From Xestospongia muta (Eukaryota > Porifera > Demospongiae > Haplosclerida > Petrosiidae): a DNA stretch of 64,000 nucleotides. Both the position numbers and the translations under genes were made by a program. This document shows, piece after piece, positions 31,660-41,422 of the stretch; position 1 is the stretch's first letter; each line of letters begins with the position of its first letter. The notes below the pieces were generated by a model. It ran no database searches and had not been told where the DNA came from. It saw nothing but the letters and a program-made list of their open reading frames with translations. The stretch lies in assembly GCA_963693285.1 (NCBI GenBank), contig OY848917.1, positions 11,532,192 to 11,596,191 of the forward strand, read 5' to 3'.

Positions 31660-32878
31660 TCTCTGGCACGAAGTGCAGCCTCGATAAAGTGTCTGCGTTG
31701 GCATTCTGTCGACCCTTCCGATGTTCCACACGGTAAAGTTTATAAGGCTGTAGCAGCAAACTCTAACAGGTTAAACGGGCGTTCTTCTTTTTGAACTTGT
31801 GCAACCATTGTAGAGCCCTATGGACTGGATAATAAACCGTTTTCCCATTAGATAGGCTTTAAAGTGCTTGATAGCCAATACGATCGCCAAACATTCTTTC
31901 TCCACAGTTGATTAAGCACGCTCCCTCGGCAATAGTTTTCTACTGAAGTAGGCTATTGGTCTGTCGTCTTCTCCTTGGCTCAACACAGCTCCCACTCCTA
32001 CTCCTGATGCATCTGTCTGTAAAATAAATGTCCGTGTAAAGTCTGGATTCTCATCAAAGGTGCGGTGATCAGTGTGTGTTTCAGCTTCTCGAATGCGTTC
32101 TCTGCCTTGTCGTCCCAGTTTACATTTTCTGTAGTGTTCTTCTTTGTTTAATTGGTTAAAGGTCCAGCAATTGTTGCATAGTCCTGTATGAATTGTCGGT
32201 AGTATCCTGTCATTCCTAAAAATGCTCTCACATGTTTCTTTGTCTTTGGTGTCTTGACTTCAGCAATATAGCTTGTACTTTACTACTTTCTGGTTCCAAT
32301 TTGATAGCCTAAATATACACAGTCCTCTGCTCCAAACACACACTTTGCCATTTTTACTGTCAGTTTCGCTTCCTCCAGCTTCTGTAGTACTAGTTTCAAA
32401 GTCATCGGTCTCTCGTAACACATTGTCCATCATTTGTTGAAATGTTGGTGGTGCTCCACTTAATCCAAAGGGCATGTTTATGAACTGATACAATCCTTTT
32501 GGTGTAATAAAGGCAGTCTTTTATTGGTACTTGCCAGTATCCCTTGGCAAGATCCAAAGTAGAGATAAAATGAGCATTTCCCACTCTGTCCAGCAGCTCG
32601 TCAATCCTTGGCATTGGGTAGGCATCAAATTTAGTTACAGCACTTAACCTCCTGTAGTCAATGCAGAGTTGGACTTCACCATCCTTCTTTGTAACGATAA
32701 CCATAGGCGACGCCCACTCACTGTCTGACTGTTCAATGATTCCATTCTTTTCCATCTCTTCCAGCTCCTCCATGACCTTTTCCTTGTATGCTTGAGGTAT
32801 CCCGTATGGCTTCTGTCTAATAGGACGATGGATGCTATTTTGTGGGCCTGAACTAAACAATGCAAATCCACCATACAT
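31660..32878 (-). pseudogene. Ty3/gypsy pol: RT and RNase H
   Basis: RT N-part: EKVMEELEEMEKNGIIEQS, WASPMVIVTKKDGEVQLCID (fingers) and STLDLAKGYWQVPI (first catalytic Asp). Then in another frame [20 protein letters not shown] and, further on, [12 protein letters not shown]. RNase H follows near 32000-31900 ([16 protein letters not shown] type residues in shifted frames, then IAVEKECLAI-like). Several frameshifts. It starts abruptly at about 32878 where unrelated sequence joins, and no integrase or LTR is visible. It is not the same piece as the integrase at 9.9 kb. Confidence 0.85.
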
Positions 32879-33173
32879 CGGAATTCGATTGTAAAATATT
32901 TTTTACTGTTTCTAATCATTTCAAAGTGTTCTACAAGTTTATCATGATCAAAATTGGGTATCAAATTTTTGTCCTCATTAAGATAATTATTATTTAAGTC
33001 ATATTCTTCCTGAAACACTTTCTCAAAAAATACAAGCCGAGTTACATATATTGACATTATTCATGTTCATCACAATCATATTATAATCATCATGTAATTT
33101 CATTATCAACTGTATTATTATAAACATCATTCAATAGTATTATTACACATATTTTCAAGTGCACAATGGTGGA
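32879..33173. other. Unassigned segment between gypsy and THAP element
   Basis: A minus-strand frame (33057 down to about 32885) reads LVFFEKVFQEEYDLNNNYLN but matches nothing I know. AT-rich otherwise. Confidence 0.4.
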
Positions 33174-34460
33174 TGAAAATTGGTCAGCACACAACAAACA
33201 AAAAATAACCTGTCAGATCCTTGCCAGTACATTTGACTGATATAACTGACAGGTTATTTTTTGTTTGTTGTGTGCTGACCAATTTTCATATTTTTGATAG
33301 ATCCTTGCCAGTACATTTGACTGATATAACTATCAAAAATATGAAAGTTTTTAATTCTCTCCATAGCTCTCTCCACATGAATTCTGAGTGATGCAACACG
33401 CCGAGTAATAATCAACTCTTTCTCTTCCTGTTCAAACTGCTTATATTTTCAAAAATGGTGGAATATTTAGGTGCACTTCTCTCAAAATGAGGTCAAAACC
33501 TCTGTCTGCCATAACAGAATCGCCACAATCAAGTAGATCAAGGATGCCACTTTGCCTTGTAAGAAATTCCTTGTCTGATGATATGGACTCAGGATAAAGT
33601 GAGGACACAAAGGTTATTACACCATCAGGCGAAATGCCTACTAATGCCTTGAATGTGTTACTATTCTTGTAACTAGACTTGGATGGTCACTATATACTTC
33701 TGTAGCATCCATAATAACTCTCGTTCTGGGGTACTGCTTCGTAAATGCTAATGGCAAGTTAGATTGAATCACTTCCTTGGAAGGCCACAAAGGTGTTTTC
33801 TTTAGCTCAAGATACATAAAATTTACCCACGTTGTTATAATTCTTGACACGGTGGCTGTGACAAGTTAAAACAGTATGCAATATACTGGATGGATACAAC
33901 TACATTTGAATAACACAGACACTCAGCAGCTGGTCCAAGAAAGGTATAAAATGCTTCAAGGGCTTTGTATGATTGGCAATCATCATCCTTGATGTTTGTT
34001 AACCGAAACGTTTGCTGAGAAAGCTGCTGTTCTTTTAAATTAATCAGTGACAGTAATGAACAAACTTTTTAATGTAAATCTCTTTCCTCGTCAGTAACAA
34101 CTTTATCTGTCTGAACACCTTTATGATGAACCCTTTCCTCTGACAAATCATGTCTCATCACACTTCTGACTACTCCTTTTGGTAATGAGCTTCTGTCCTT
34201 AGGTGGCTTTCTGATTTTTTTTGGCCTAACAGGGCCAGGAACACTAAGAGTGGGTACTTCATCTGGTCTCAGTAAACGTCCATTTGCATTCATAAAATGC
34301 TCACTACAAATACGAGTGCTCCTATTAACAGGCAGGTTCTTTATTCCAATTACATGGATCCACTGCTTTAACACACTTTTTCATTTAAGGGGAAGTCAAA
34401 AACGGGAAAGATGTGCTTGTCTCTTGGAATCATTGGACAGAAGTGAGCCAACTATAGCAT
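33160..34460 (-). pseudogene. THAP-domain DDE_4 transposase (ISL2EU/Harbinger-like)
   Basis: N-terminus: KQWIHVIGIKNLPVN, RICSEHFMNANGRLLRPDEV (second half of a THAP zinc finger with the Cys-x2-His pair and the LRPDEVPT tail); the first Cys pair is not visible. Next SLINLKEQQLSQQTFRLTNI-like sequence and ALEAFYTFLGPAAECL, then, after a probable deletion, VSRIITTWVNFMYLELK, PLWPSKEVIQSNLPLAF, TRVIMDATEVYSDHPS (first Asp), GVITFVSSLYPES, DCGDSVMADRGFDL (second Asp), ASLRIHVERAMERIKNFHIF (Glu) and, beyond the double hairpin, FFVCCVLTNFHPPLC. THAP plus DDE_Tnp_4 in one protein suggests ISL2EU. Broken by frameshifts. Confidence 0.82.
33174..33346. repeat. Double hairpin with identical loops
   Basis: First hairpin: perfect 43 bp arms at 33174-33216 and 33246-33288, loop 33217-33245. 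Second hairpin: 17 bp arms at 33284-33300 and 33330-33346, loop 33301-33329. The two 29 bp loops (ATCCTTGCCAGTACATTTGA and the following nine bases) are identical and in the same orientation. The block lies in the 3' end of the THAP-type transposase gene and interrupts its C-terminal coding sequence. Confidence 0.97.
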
Positions 34461-35049
34461 AACTTTTCTAATTAATGTGTACCCCCTGGACCCTAAATTC
34501 CAATTTAGTGTTTCACAAAAATGAATATGTGCCATTGAAATTGTGTGTGTTTTCTTTAGAGCAGTTACAGGGTAACATGGAGAATTAAAATATTATGTAA
34601 TGCTATGCGAAAAATTAGAAGAAATAGACTGGAACAAATTAGTGGTTCTTCCTGAGGCTGAGGAAGAGCTGTGTAAGGATCAGGGTTGTTGTAATCAGTA
34701 ATTGTAATTGTAATGATTATTAATGATTACAGTATCTTAAGTAATTGTAATCAATTAGTAATTCAGTGCCTTATAAATCAAAGCAAGTGTGTAAATGTGA
34801 GTTTGACATTCTTTACATATTGTGCAAGCAAGTGTGTAAATGTGTGTTTGACATTCTTTACATATTGTGCAATGTGTAATTGTGCCTTGTCTATTAAGCA
34901 GTCACATGACTGACAACACTACATGTGATTTGTCACTGAATGCAGCTGTATCAACTGGTAGTCATACTGTGTGAAACAAATGACATGGCTACATGACACA
35001 AAGGAAAAAGTTCACTTATTTACCAGTTTTACACTAATATGACTCTGTA
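34461..35049. other. Spacer with a 45 bp doublet and a dispersed-repeat piece
   Basis: 34781-34870 holds two 45 bp units starting AAGCAAGTGTGTAAATGTG. 34555-34690 is similar, in inverted orientation, to about 44300-44450 (shared ATTATGTAATGCTATGCG). 34480-34530 shares AATTTAGTGTTTCACAAAAA with 37350-37390. These look like scattered bits of one repeat family. Confidence 0.65.
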
Positions 35050-36203
35050 CATGACAGCAACCAGGAGGGACAGTGTACTTTCTGCAAAATCAGAGGAAAA
35101 GCTGGAATATCATCCAACTTCATAATTCACTTAAAGAGAGCTCACAAAAAGGAATATGACCTTTCTTATAAATGACCTACAATTGATCAACCATTAAAAA
35201 CCAAATTATGGCACGAATCATCCAATGCAGAAAAAAATGGCAGACTCAGTAGCAGGAATGGTTGTTTATGACTTGCAACCAGCCAGTATTGTTGAAAAAA
35301 AGGGTTCCGATATCTGATGCACGTAATGAATCCTAGTTACACAATGGTTTCTCGTAAAGCACTTCAATATACACTTTTACCAAAAAAAGCAAACTAATGT
35401 TATAGTTTGATTGTGTCCACTTTGGAGAATGTGGAATGGGTACCAATTACTCTGGATATCTGGACAAGTCGAAGACTGCATTCCTATCTGGGTGTCACTG
35501 CCCACTTCATAAGCACAGGATGGGATTTGCAGATGTATCTATTAAGTTGTAAACGAATTCTAGGTCATCACACTGCTTCTAATATTACTTCTGAGCTTCA
35601 AGAGGTTCTGATCAAGTATAAAATTGAAGAAAAAATATTCACAACCATCACAGACAATGCTTCAAACATGAAGAAGGTATTCAATTAGCTTGTATGATGA
35701 AGATCTACATGAGTGTGATGATATACAAGGCATAAAGAACCACCAAGTGAATAGGAAGACAATGACAACAATGCTGACGACAATCAAAGTATTGATCCCG
35801 ATAGTCCTATTGAAGATGAACTGGGAAAATAGTTTGTCATGTTAAAAAGTCAACAAATGCCACTGAAGAACTTGAAAAGCAAAGTGGACTCACCCTTGTT
35901 TCAAAAAATGAGACAGGTTGGAACTCACAGCTAAAAATGGTGAGGCAAATATTGGAATTGGATACAAATACCATTGTTGATCATCAACGTGACCTGACAT
36001 TGACCTCTCATGATAAATTGCTTCTTCAAATTTTTGAAAGGTTTGAAGATACAACAGATTTAATTCAAGCAGACAAGTATGTGTCAATCAGCTTAGCAGT
36101 TCCCACAATAATTTCTTTACGCAAACATTTGTCGGATGTTGAATCATCATGCTGTAATTCCCGTGCAATAGTAAATGCTCTACTTGAATCACTGAAGGTA
36201 TGA
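35050..36203 (+). pseudogene. BED-type hAT transposase (ZBED-like)
   Basis: Plus strand: CTFCKIRGKAGISSNFIIHL with HLKRAHKKEY (BED finger, C-x2-C...H-x4-H), then SLIVSTLENVEWVPITLDIW, the first catalytic Asp region LDIWTSRRLHSYLG, FTTITDNASNMKK (second Asp region), ELEKQSGLTLVSKNETGWN, then LTSHDKLLLQIFERFEDTTD and LAVPTIISLRKHL. These are hallmarks of Hermes/ZBED hAT transposases. It breaks off near 36203, before the C-terminal dimerisation domain. Stops occur near 35170, 35320 and 35690-35850. Confidence 0.87.
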
Positions 36204-36204
36204 T

Positions 36205-37110
36205 TTAATCACATTTTGGACAATCCTTTTTACTTAGATAGAATAGATCCAGTAATATGAAGACAGTGTGCTTCAAACCATTGCCAGTAACTGCTTCTTC
36301 TAGTGACAATCTCTCTACAAGTGTGAGGTGAATATCTTCTAAAATTTTCTCTGCTGTTTTAGTCTTTTCTTCAATATGAACAGGAAAAGCCTCATCAGAC
36401 GGTAAGTTGTTGCTTTTGTTCATATTATTAATGCAACTTACTATCACATTATCCACCTGCCTGGATTGATGGTGGCAATGATCATGTTCTATTTTTGATA
36501 ATGATGGAACAAGAATTTTAAGAAGTCTGAGATCCAAAAGATCACACTTAAGCCTTTCAAGTGCCTGTGAGGAATTTGATTCTCTAAGAGAAGTAGGACA
36601 GCGGTCAAATACAACACCAGATCCATAGGATCTAATAGATGATGTCAACTGCCTTTGATGTGGGCCCAACTCGTCAACTGGTACTATATATATTGACATG
36701 TCATTGCTGTAGCATCTGTGTAGAAGTCCGATACTCAGGTAAACTTCCATGATGACTGAAATGCACAAGTGAATATGGTACAGCAGCAATATGCTTCCAA
36801 CTTCCTTTGGGTCAATTCCAGCTGGGCAACCACATTCAGCAAGCACAATATCTAGTTCTTCAGACTTAAGAACTAACTTCAACACATATATTCTGTTCTT
36901 CCTCATTTCTGAACATGACAACAAATAAATAAATTCTCAGCAGATTTATTAAATGACTTAATGTCACCAGCCATTTTTCTATCTGTCACAGAACGTGTAA
37001 TAAAGTAGGCCACCATCTGACTCATGCCAAACTAAAATGGAGCAGATGAGGCAGCTTTACGAATATCTTGCCAGCCATTTTCAGAGAACTTGATTGACTT
37101 AGAATTTTCG
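36205..37110 (-). pseudogene. SWIM zinc finger, YqaJ-type gene fragment
   Basis: Upstream exon (about 37110-36935): KFSENGWQDIRKAASSAPF, MSQMVAYFITRSVTD and AGDIKSFNKSAENLF. After an acceptor (TTCAG) the next exon reads MRKNRIYVLKL and DIVLAECGCPAGIDPKE, the first half of a SWIM finger (C-x-C). The CKH half is lost where a different sequence intrudes. Then VDELGPHQRQLTSSIRSYG, GSGVVFDRCPTSLRES and ERLKCDLLDL with LVPSLSKIEHDH. This order is seen in repetitive cnidarian and sponge proteins that continue into a YqaJ-type nuclease, which is absent here. Function unknown. Confidence 0.62.
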
Positions 37111-37269
37111 CTTGCTGCAACATTGTGAATTATCTATTTGCTCACCTGGGCCATATGTAGTGTAGATATTATACTACTAAGTGCCATGAGTGCGGGCTTA
37201 CCTCGCTATCAAATCAGCTTTCTTCCCCAACGATTGAAGTAGGTATTATTAAGCTCAGCAACCTTGAAA
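37111..37269. other. Unassigned spacer
   Basis: No recognisable gene. It joins the SWIM fragment to repeat R1 copy 1. Confidence 0.4.
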
Positions 37270-38320
37270 TCTTCTGGTTTTCATTGATGTTTCCATGCTC
37301 GCTTTACCAGCCACGTGAGTACACGTTTAGTTTGTTTACAGCTCCCGATCGTAAATTCTAATTTAGTGTTTCACAAAAATGAGTATGTGCCATTCTCTAA
37401 TTTCCTCTAACAAACTGACTACTTATTTTTCTAGGTTTTCCTTTGTAGACATTTGTTATACGAGACTGAAGGACCACAGACAAACAATCATTTGGAGGGT
37501 TGACACAGTTGTCTACTACAGTGAGTATTTGGCAATCCCATCCAAACATCTTTGAATATCTCGAGATATTTCAGAGAGACAAGTCAGCACAGAGGTTTTG
37601 ATAAAGCAGCTGGCAGCAAATGCTTGTCAGAAAAAGAAAGCTATAGAGAAATATCAACACATTAACTTAAGGAACTGAAAGATAGATTTAGCAGTAATGT
37701 AGTCTTATTATCAGACAATGTAGCAGGCATGTCTTAACACATTACCTTATGAATACTTTACTTTCCTTAGCATTAAACTATACACTCTTCGATCACCATT
37801 TACCCTAAAATCCTTTGTCATTACTTTATTGTTTCAGTGGGGTTAACTGGACAAACACTTGTCAATTTTTTTATCACTTCTTCTAATTTCATAATTCTTT
37901 TATTCATTCTCATCCTCTCATTATCAAAAGCAGTATTGTTATGTTTTACTACGTCATAGAGTTGATTGATTCTTGATCTTAAATGTTCATTAGTGGCTTC
38001 TTGTTCTTCAATTTTTATTTTCTGTTCTCGTTCTTCAATCTTTATTTTCTGTTCTGTACATACTTCTTCAAACTTTTCTTGGGTTCCACTTCCTAATTTC
38101 AGCCATTAATAGCTTGTATTAACTTCTAGTCTTTATAATCTTTCAGCTTTTAGTTATTTTTTTGGCTTGTCTGAATAGACTGTTGAATCAAGCTAGGTCA
38201 GGATAGGATCAGATTAATCTCATTGGTTATAGCAAGTCATGTGATTAATTGAACCAATGAGATTATAGGTTGATTGCGCAAGACTTAATAATAGTGGGTT
38301 CACTATATTCACAATAGCTG
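37270..38320. repeat. Dispersed repeat R1, copy 1 (internally deleted)
   Basis: Matches 44470-45790 almost throughout, from TTGATGTTTCCATGCTCGCT to GATTGCGCAAGACTTAATAA. It lacks about 275 bp present in copy 2 (45048-45322), the junction falling right after GTTTCAG. The coding part (minus, about 38110-37850) is therefore truncated at the end that holds the Cys residues, and it carries an extra repeat of the IEEQE-type coil. Confidence 0.88.
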
Positions 38321-38359
38321 AGGTGCAATCATGTGATCACAGCAGTTATTAACAAGAAT

Positions 38360-38600
38360 GCCAGGAATGATATGTTTATTACATATTTCCGGCGTAAAAC
38401 GCATGTGGCAGACCTCTCAACCTAAAAGTTTAACTCATAGTGAGACAAGTAGCTAACAAGCCGAGAAGATATTGTAAATTGCCAGGAACGATATGTTTAT
38501 TACGTATTTCCGGCGTAAAACGCATGTGGCAGACCTCTCAACCTAAAAGTTTAACTCATAGTGAGACAAGTAGCTAACAAGCTGAGAAGATAACGTAAAT
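38360..38600. repeat. Two-copy 121 bp tandem duplication
   Basis: Units start GCCAGGAATGATATG at 38360 and GCCAGGAACGATATG at 38481 and differ at only a few positions. They lie just past the 3' end of the ZNF862-like hAT and may derive from its terminal region. Confidence 0.95.
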
Positions 38601-38639
38601 TGATAATATACACAAACCAAAATACATTGTACATGACTG

Positions 38640-41415
38640 CGTTAGGCTGCATACTTTACAAGAGAGATGAGGGAGAAAAATAATTTTACTTCTTCCTGTG
38701 CTTGTCATTGTAAAGTTTAGTTGCCTTTTTAGCACTCTTGCTGAAGGTTTCCACTCCAGAGGATGTTCAATATGAGTTTTTACAGTAATAAGTGAGGACA
38801 AGGTACCATCTAAGCTCAAGGAACTTTGGCTAGGAGTCTTGTTCTTATTGATGAGAGAGAAAATTCTCTCTTCTCCAGCATTTGAGTGTGGTATGGTCAT
38901 TACAACGTCTGCAACTTTGAAGAGTAAGTCAAACTCGCATTCATTTGAGCCAGGCAATTTGATATTTTTCAGATATGACCACAGAATGTCAACACGAAAA
39001 GGGTCTTCACGTGTGAGTTTTGCGGATTCTTTCACAGTTGCAGGAATATCTTCTTCCACCAAAACCTGATAGGCAAGAAACTGCTCACTAAGTTTGTTCA
39101 TGTCAAGGCTACCAGTAGGGAAGATTGAACTAAACCTATTAACCACATACTCAACTGATGAAGAGGTTGTGTTAACCCTGTTTTCAAAACCCACCCAGAC
39201 TACATGTGATAGCAGCTCATCCTCAAAAGGACACCATTGAGGCAAATACTTTGTTACACACATTAGAAACTCCCTGGCAGCTTGGTAGAAATTTTTCTGT
39301 TGATGTTCTGAGATGTCTCCCTCTTCAAGCAATCTCCAGAGAGTTTGTTTTGTTAGAGCACCAATGACTAAATCATTGTCATGTGAATGTTTAAATCATG
39401 AAAGTCAAGTATCACTAATGACCCCTTCTGTATACTCTCCACATGAGTTGATGGCTTGACAAATTTCCCCTGGACTTTCTTGAGTAGAGAATAGAGTTGT
39501 TGTTGAAGTACATGAATGATGCGCTTTTCCCTCCATACGTTGCATCATCTACTCAATGTTCATCTACCATCTATCTACATTTACTTTCAAAAATTATGCA
39601 TGCATCTACTTGTATTTAGACCCGTTGCTTTCATATATTTTCATCTACTTTGATAAACATAATGAACAGTGCAACCCATGAAACTCCAGTCATCTCGGCC
39701 TGTCCAAAAGTCAACCGTGACAGTGGGTTTAAATGAAATAGCTGATTGAGCATCTCGTCTCTGCCTTCTTGATACAAATCTTTCAGCTTTCTTTTGATAG
39801 CTACTCTGGAAACTGGCTTAAAACGTGGTTCAAATAAGTATGGGAACAAACTTTACATTTAGCTTGGCAATCTTTTGACCTACCTGACAGAGCTGGTAAG
39901 TCAAAGAAATCGGTGTAAGTCACAGAGACAGACATTCTCTACACACATGTGCCTGTACATGTACTGTTGTACTATAATTGAATATGGGCGTGGTTGTGGT
40001 ATTGTATACGAAAATACATTGTGTGATATTTTGCAGGTTCGTGTATTCACATCTATTTCCTTACAGCCCTAATTTTCGTGTATGTACTTATGTATCGTGT
40101 ATACATGTACAATTTCTGCTTCCCTCTGCAAAACTTGTTGGCCTGATTGAAAACTGGGAGTAGGGACTGAATAAACAATAGACATACTTCAGTCATGGGG
40201 TCACCAAACAAAGCTTGAAGACGTGTAAATCTTGCTTGTGACTCGTGCTCAGAGAGAAAATAGGATTTCAAACATTGATATTGCCTTAAGCTCCTTTGTA
40301 TCGCTAACTCCAGAGTTAGCCAACGTGTAGAAACATGCTTGATCATGCTTCTGTACTGTTGGTTGCAAAAGTCATGGTAAGATTGAAGCTCATTTTTTCA
40401 TTTGGTGGATTTATCAAAGCAATAGTACAAATCCACTGCAAACTCCTCTGCATCAAAACCGCAACAAGTAGCAAAAGCTGTACCAGTCTTCTGGGCAGCA
40501 TTGTGCACAACATGGCAGGGACACTCATTGAAATAAATTGCACTATTTCTTTGCAAAATCCTTGTTTAAGTGAGTTTCGGGTGCCAATGTTAACAGATGC
40601 GTTGTCAACACCAACAGATGTGTATCAAGTAGGCTAGAAAGTGTCTCATCCATTACATCATAAATAGGCTCAACAGTTGCACTTCTTGAAGTACATAAAT
40701 TCTGATAGCCATGGGGTTCATTTTTTCTAACGCAGTATCATTGGAACCATCAATCGGAACTGAAAAAGGGGTTGAACCTTCATGTTTTCAACAAGGTCTC
40801 TCTTCAACTCTGGTTCAATAGCAAGATTTAGCATGCACATCGCTTTTGTTGATGCTGAGTGATATTTCGAAGCAATCTTGGAGTCTGGGAAAAGGCTCCT
40901 GTTTGCAGGTGAGACCTGATTATGAAAAGCCAATGGTATGTTACAACTAGCAGCCATGACTGCCATTTTAACCTCAACCTCCTAAGAACGTCACTAGATG
41001 TTGCTGCATTAGAGAAGGTGAGTCTTGCTTGAGACTTGAGTGACTTAGCTTTGTCAAGATGGCCTTGTGTTTTGCATTGCTTGATGACATCTTGTTTTCC
41101 CATGTGGTCACACCTAATAGTTTTATTACATGCATTGCACTGAAATCTGCAATACAAAATAATAATAGTCAAGATTGTTGATAGAAATCCCTACTTACAC
41201 TATGCATACCAGTGTTGATCCTGAGACACACCACTAACAAAAGGGAACTCTTTCTTCCAGTGTGGATTAAATTTTGTGCGGTACTTTGCCGCTCCAGAGT
41301 CTTTTCGAGGCTGTTTCAGATGTGGAGGTCGGGCTAGTTCTTCCTCACGGTCTGTCTCAGTAACACATTCTGCTTCAGAGTCTGATGTGCTGGAATCCGA
41401 ACTGTAACAGTGCAA
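38640..41415 (-). pseudogene. ZNF862-like hAT transposase
   Basis: Minus strand, N to C: an acidic Ser-rich start, RTKFNPHWKKEFPFVSGVS, FQCNACNKTIRCDHMGKQDV (BED-like finger), GHLDKAKSLKSQARLTFSN, SCNIPLAFHNQVSP, DSKIASKYHSASTKAMCML, GCPCHVVHNAAQK, VSTRWLTLELAIQRSLRQY, DPMTEVCLLFIQSLLPVF, FVKPSTHVESIQKG, LLEEGDISEHQQKNFYQAAR, and the dimerisation region MTIPHSNAGEERIFSLINKN with LDGTLSSLITVK. This is nearly the full domain set. Frameshifts occur near 40980, 40350 and 39350, and about 0.5 kb of foreign sequence sits at 39560-40090. The true start codon is not determined. Confidence 0.85.
39560..40090 (-). mobile_element. Foreign insert in the ZNF862-like hAT, with hAT N-terminal piece
   Basis: Splits the transposase between LLPVFNQANKF and the FVKPSTHVES segment. 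The minus strand contains FEPRFKPVSRVAIKRKLKDL, LYQEGRDEMLNQLFHLNPLS and DxW-like SRLTFGQAEMTGVSW, which resembles the N-terminal part of a BED-type hAT. I could not define its ends or a target-site duplication. Confidence 0.5.
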
Positions 41416-41422
41416 GTCTCCT

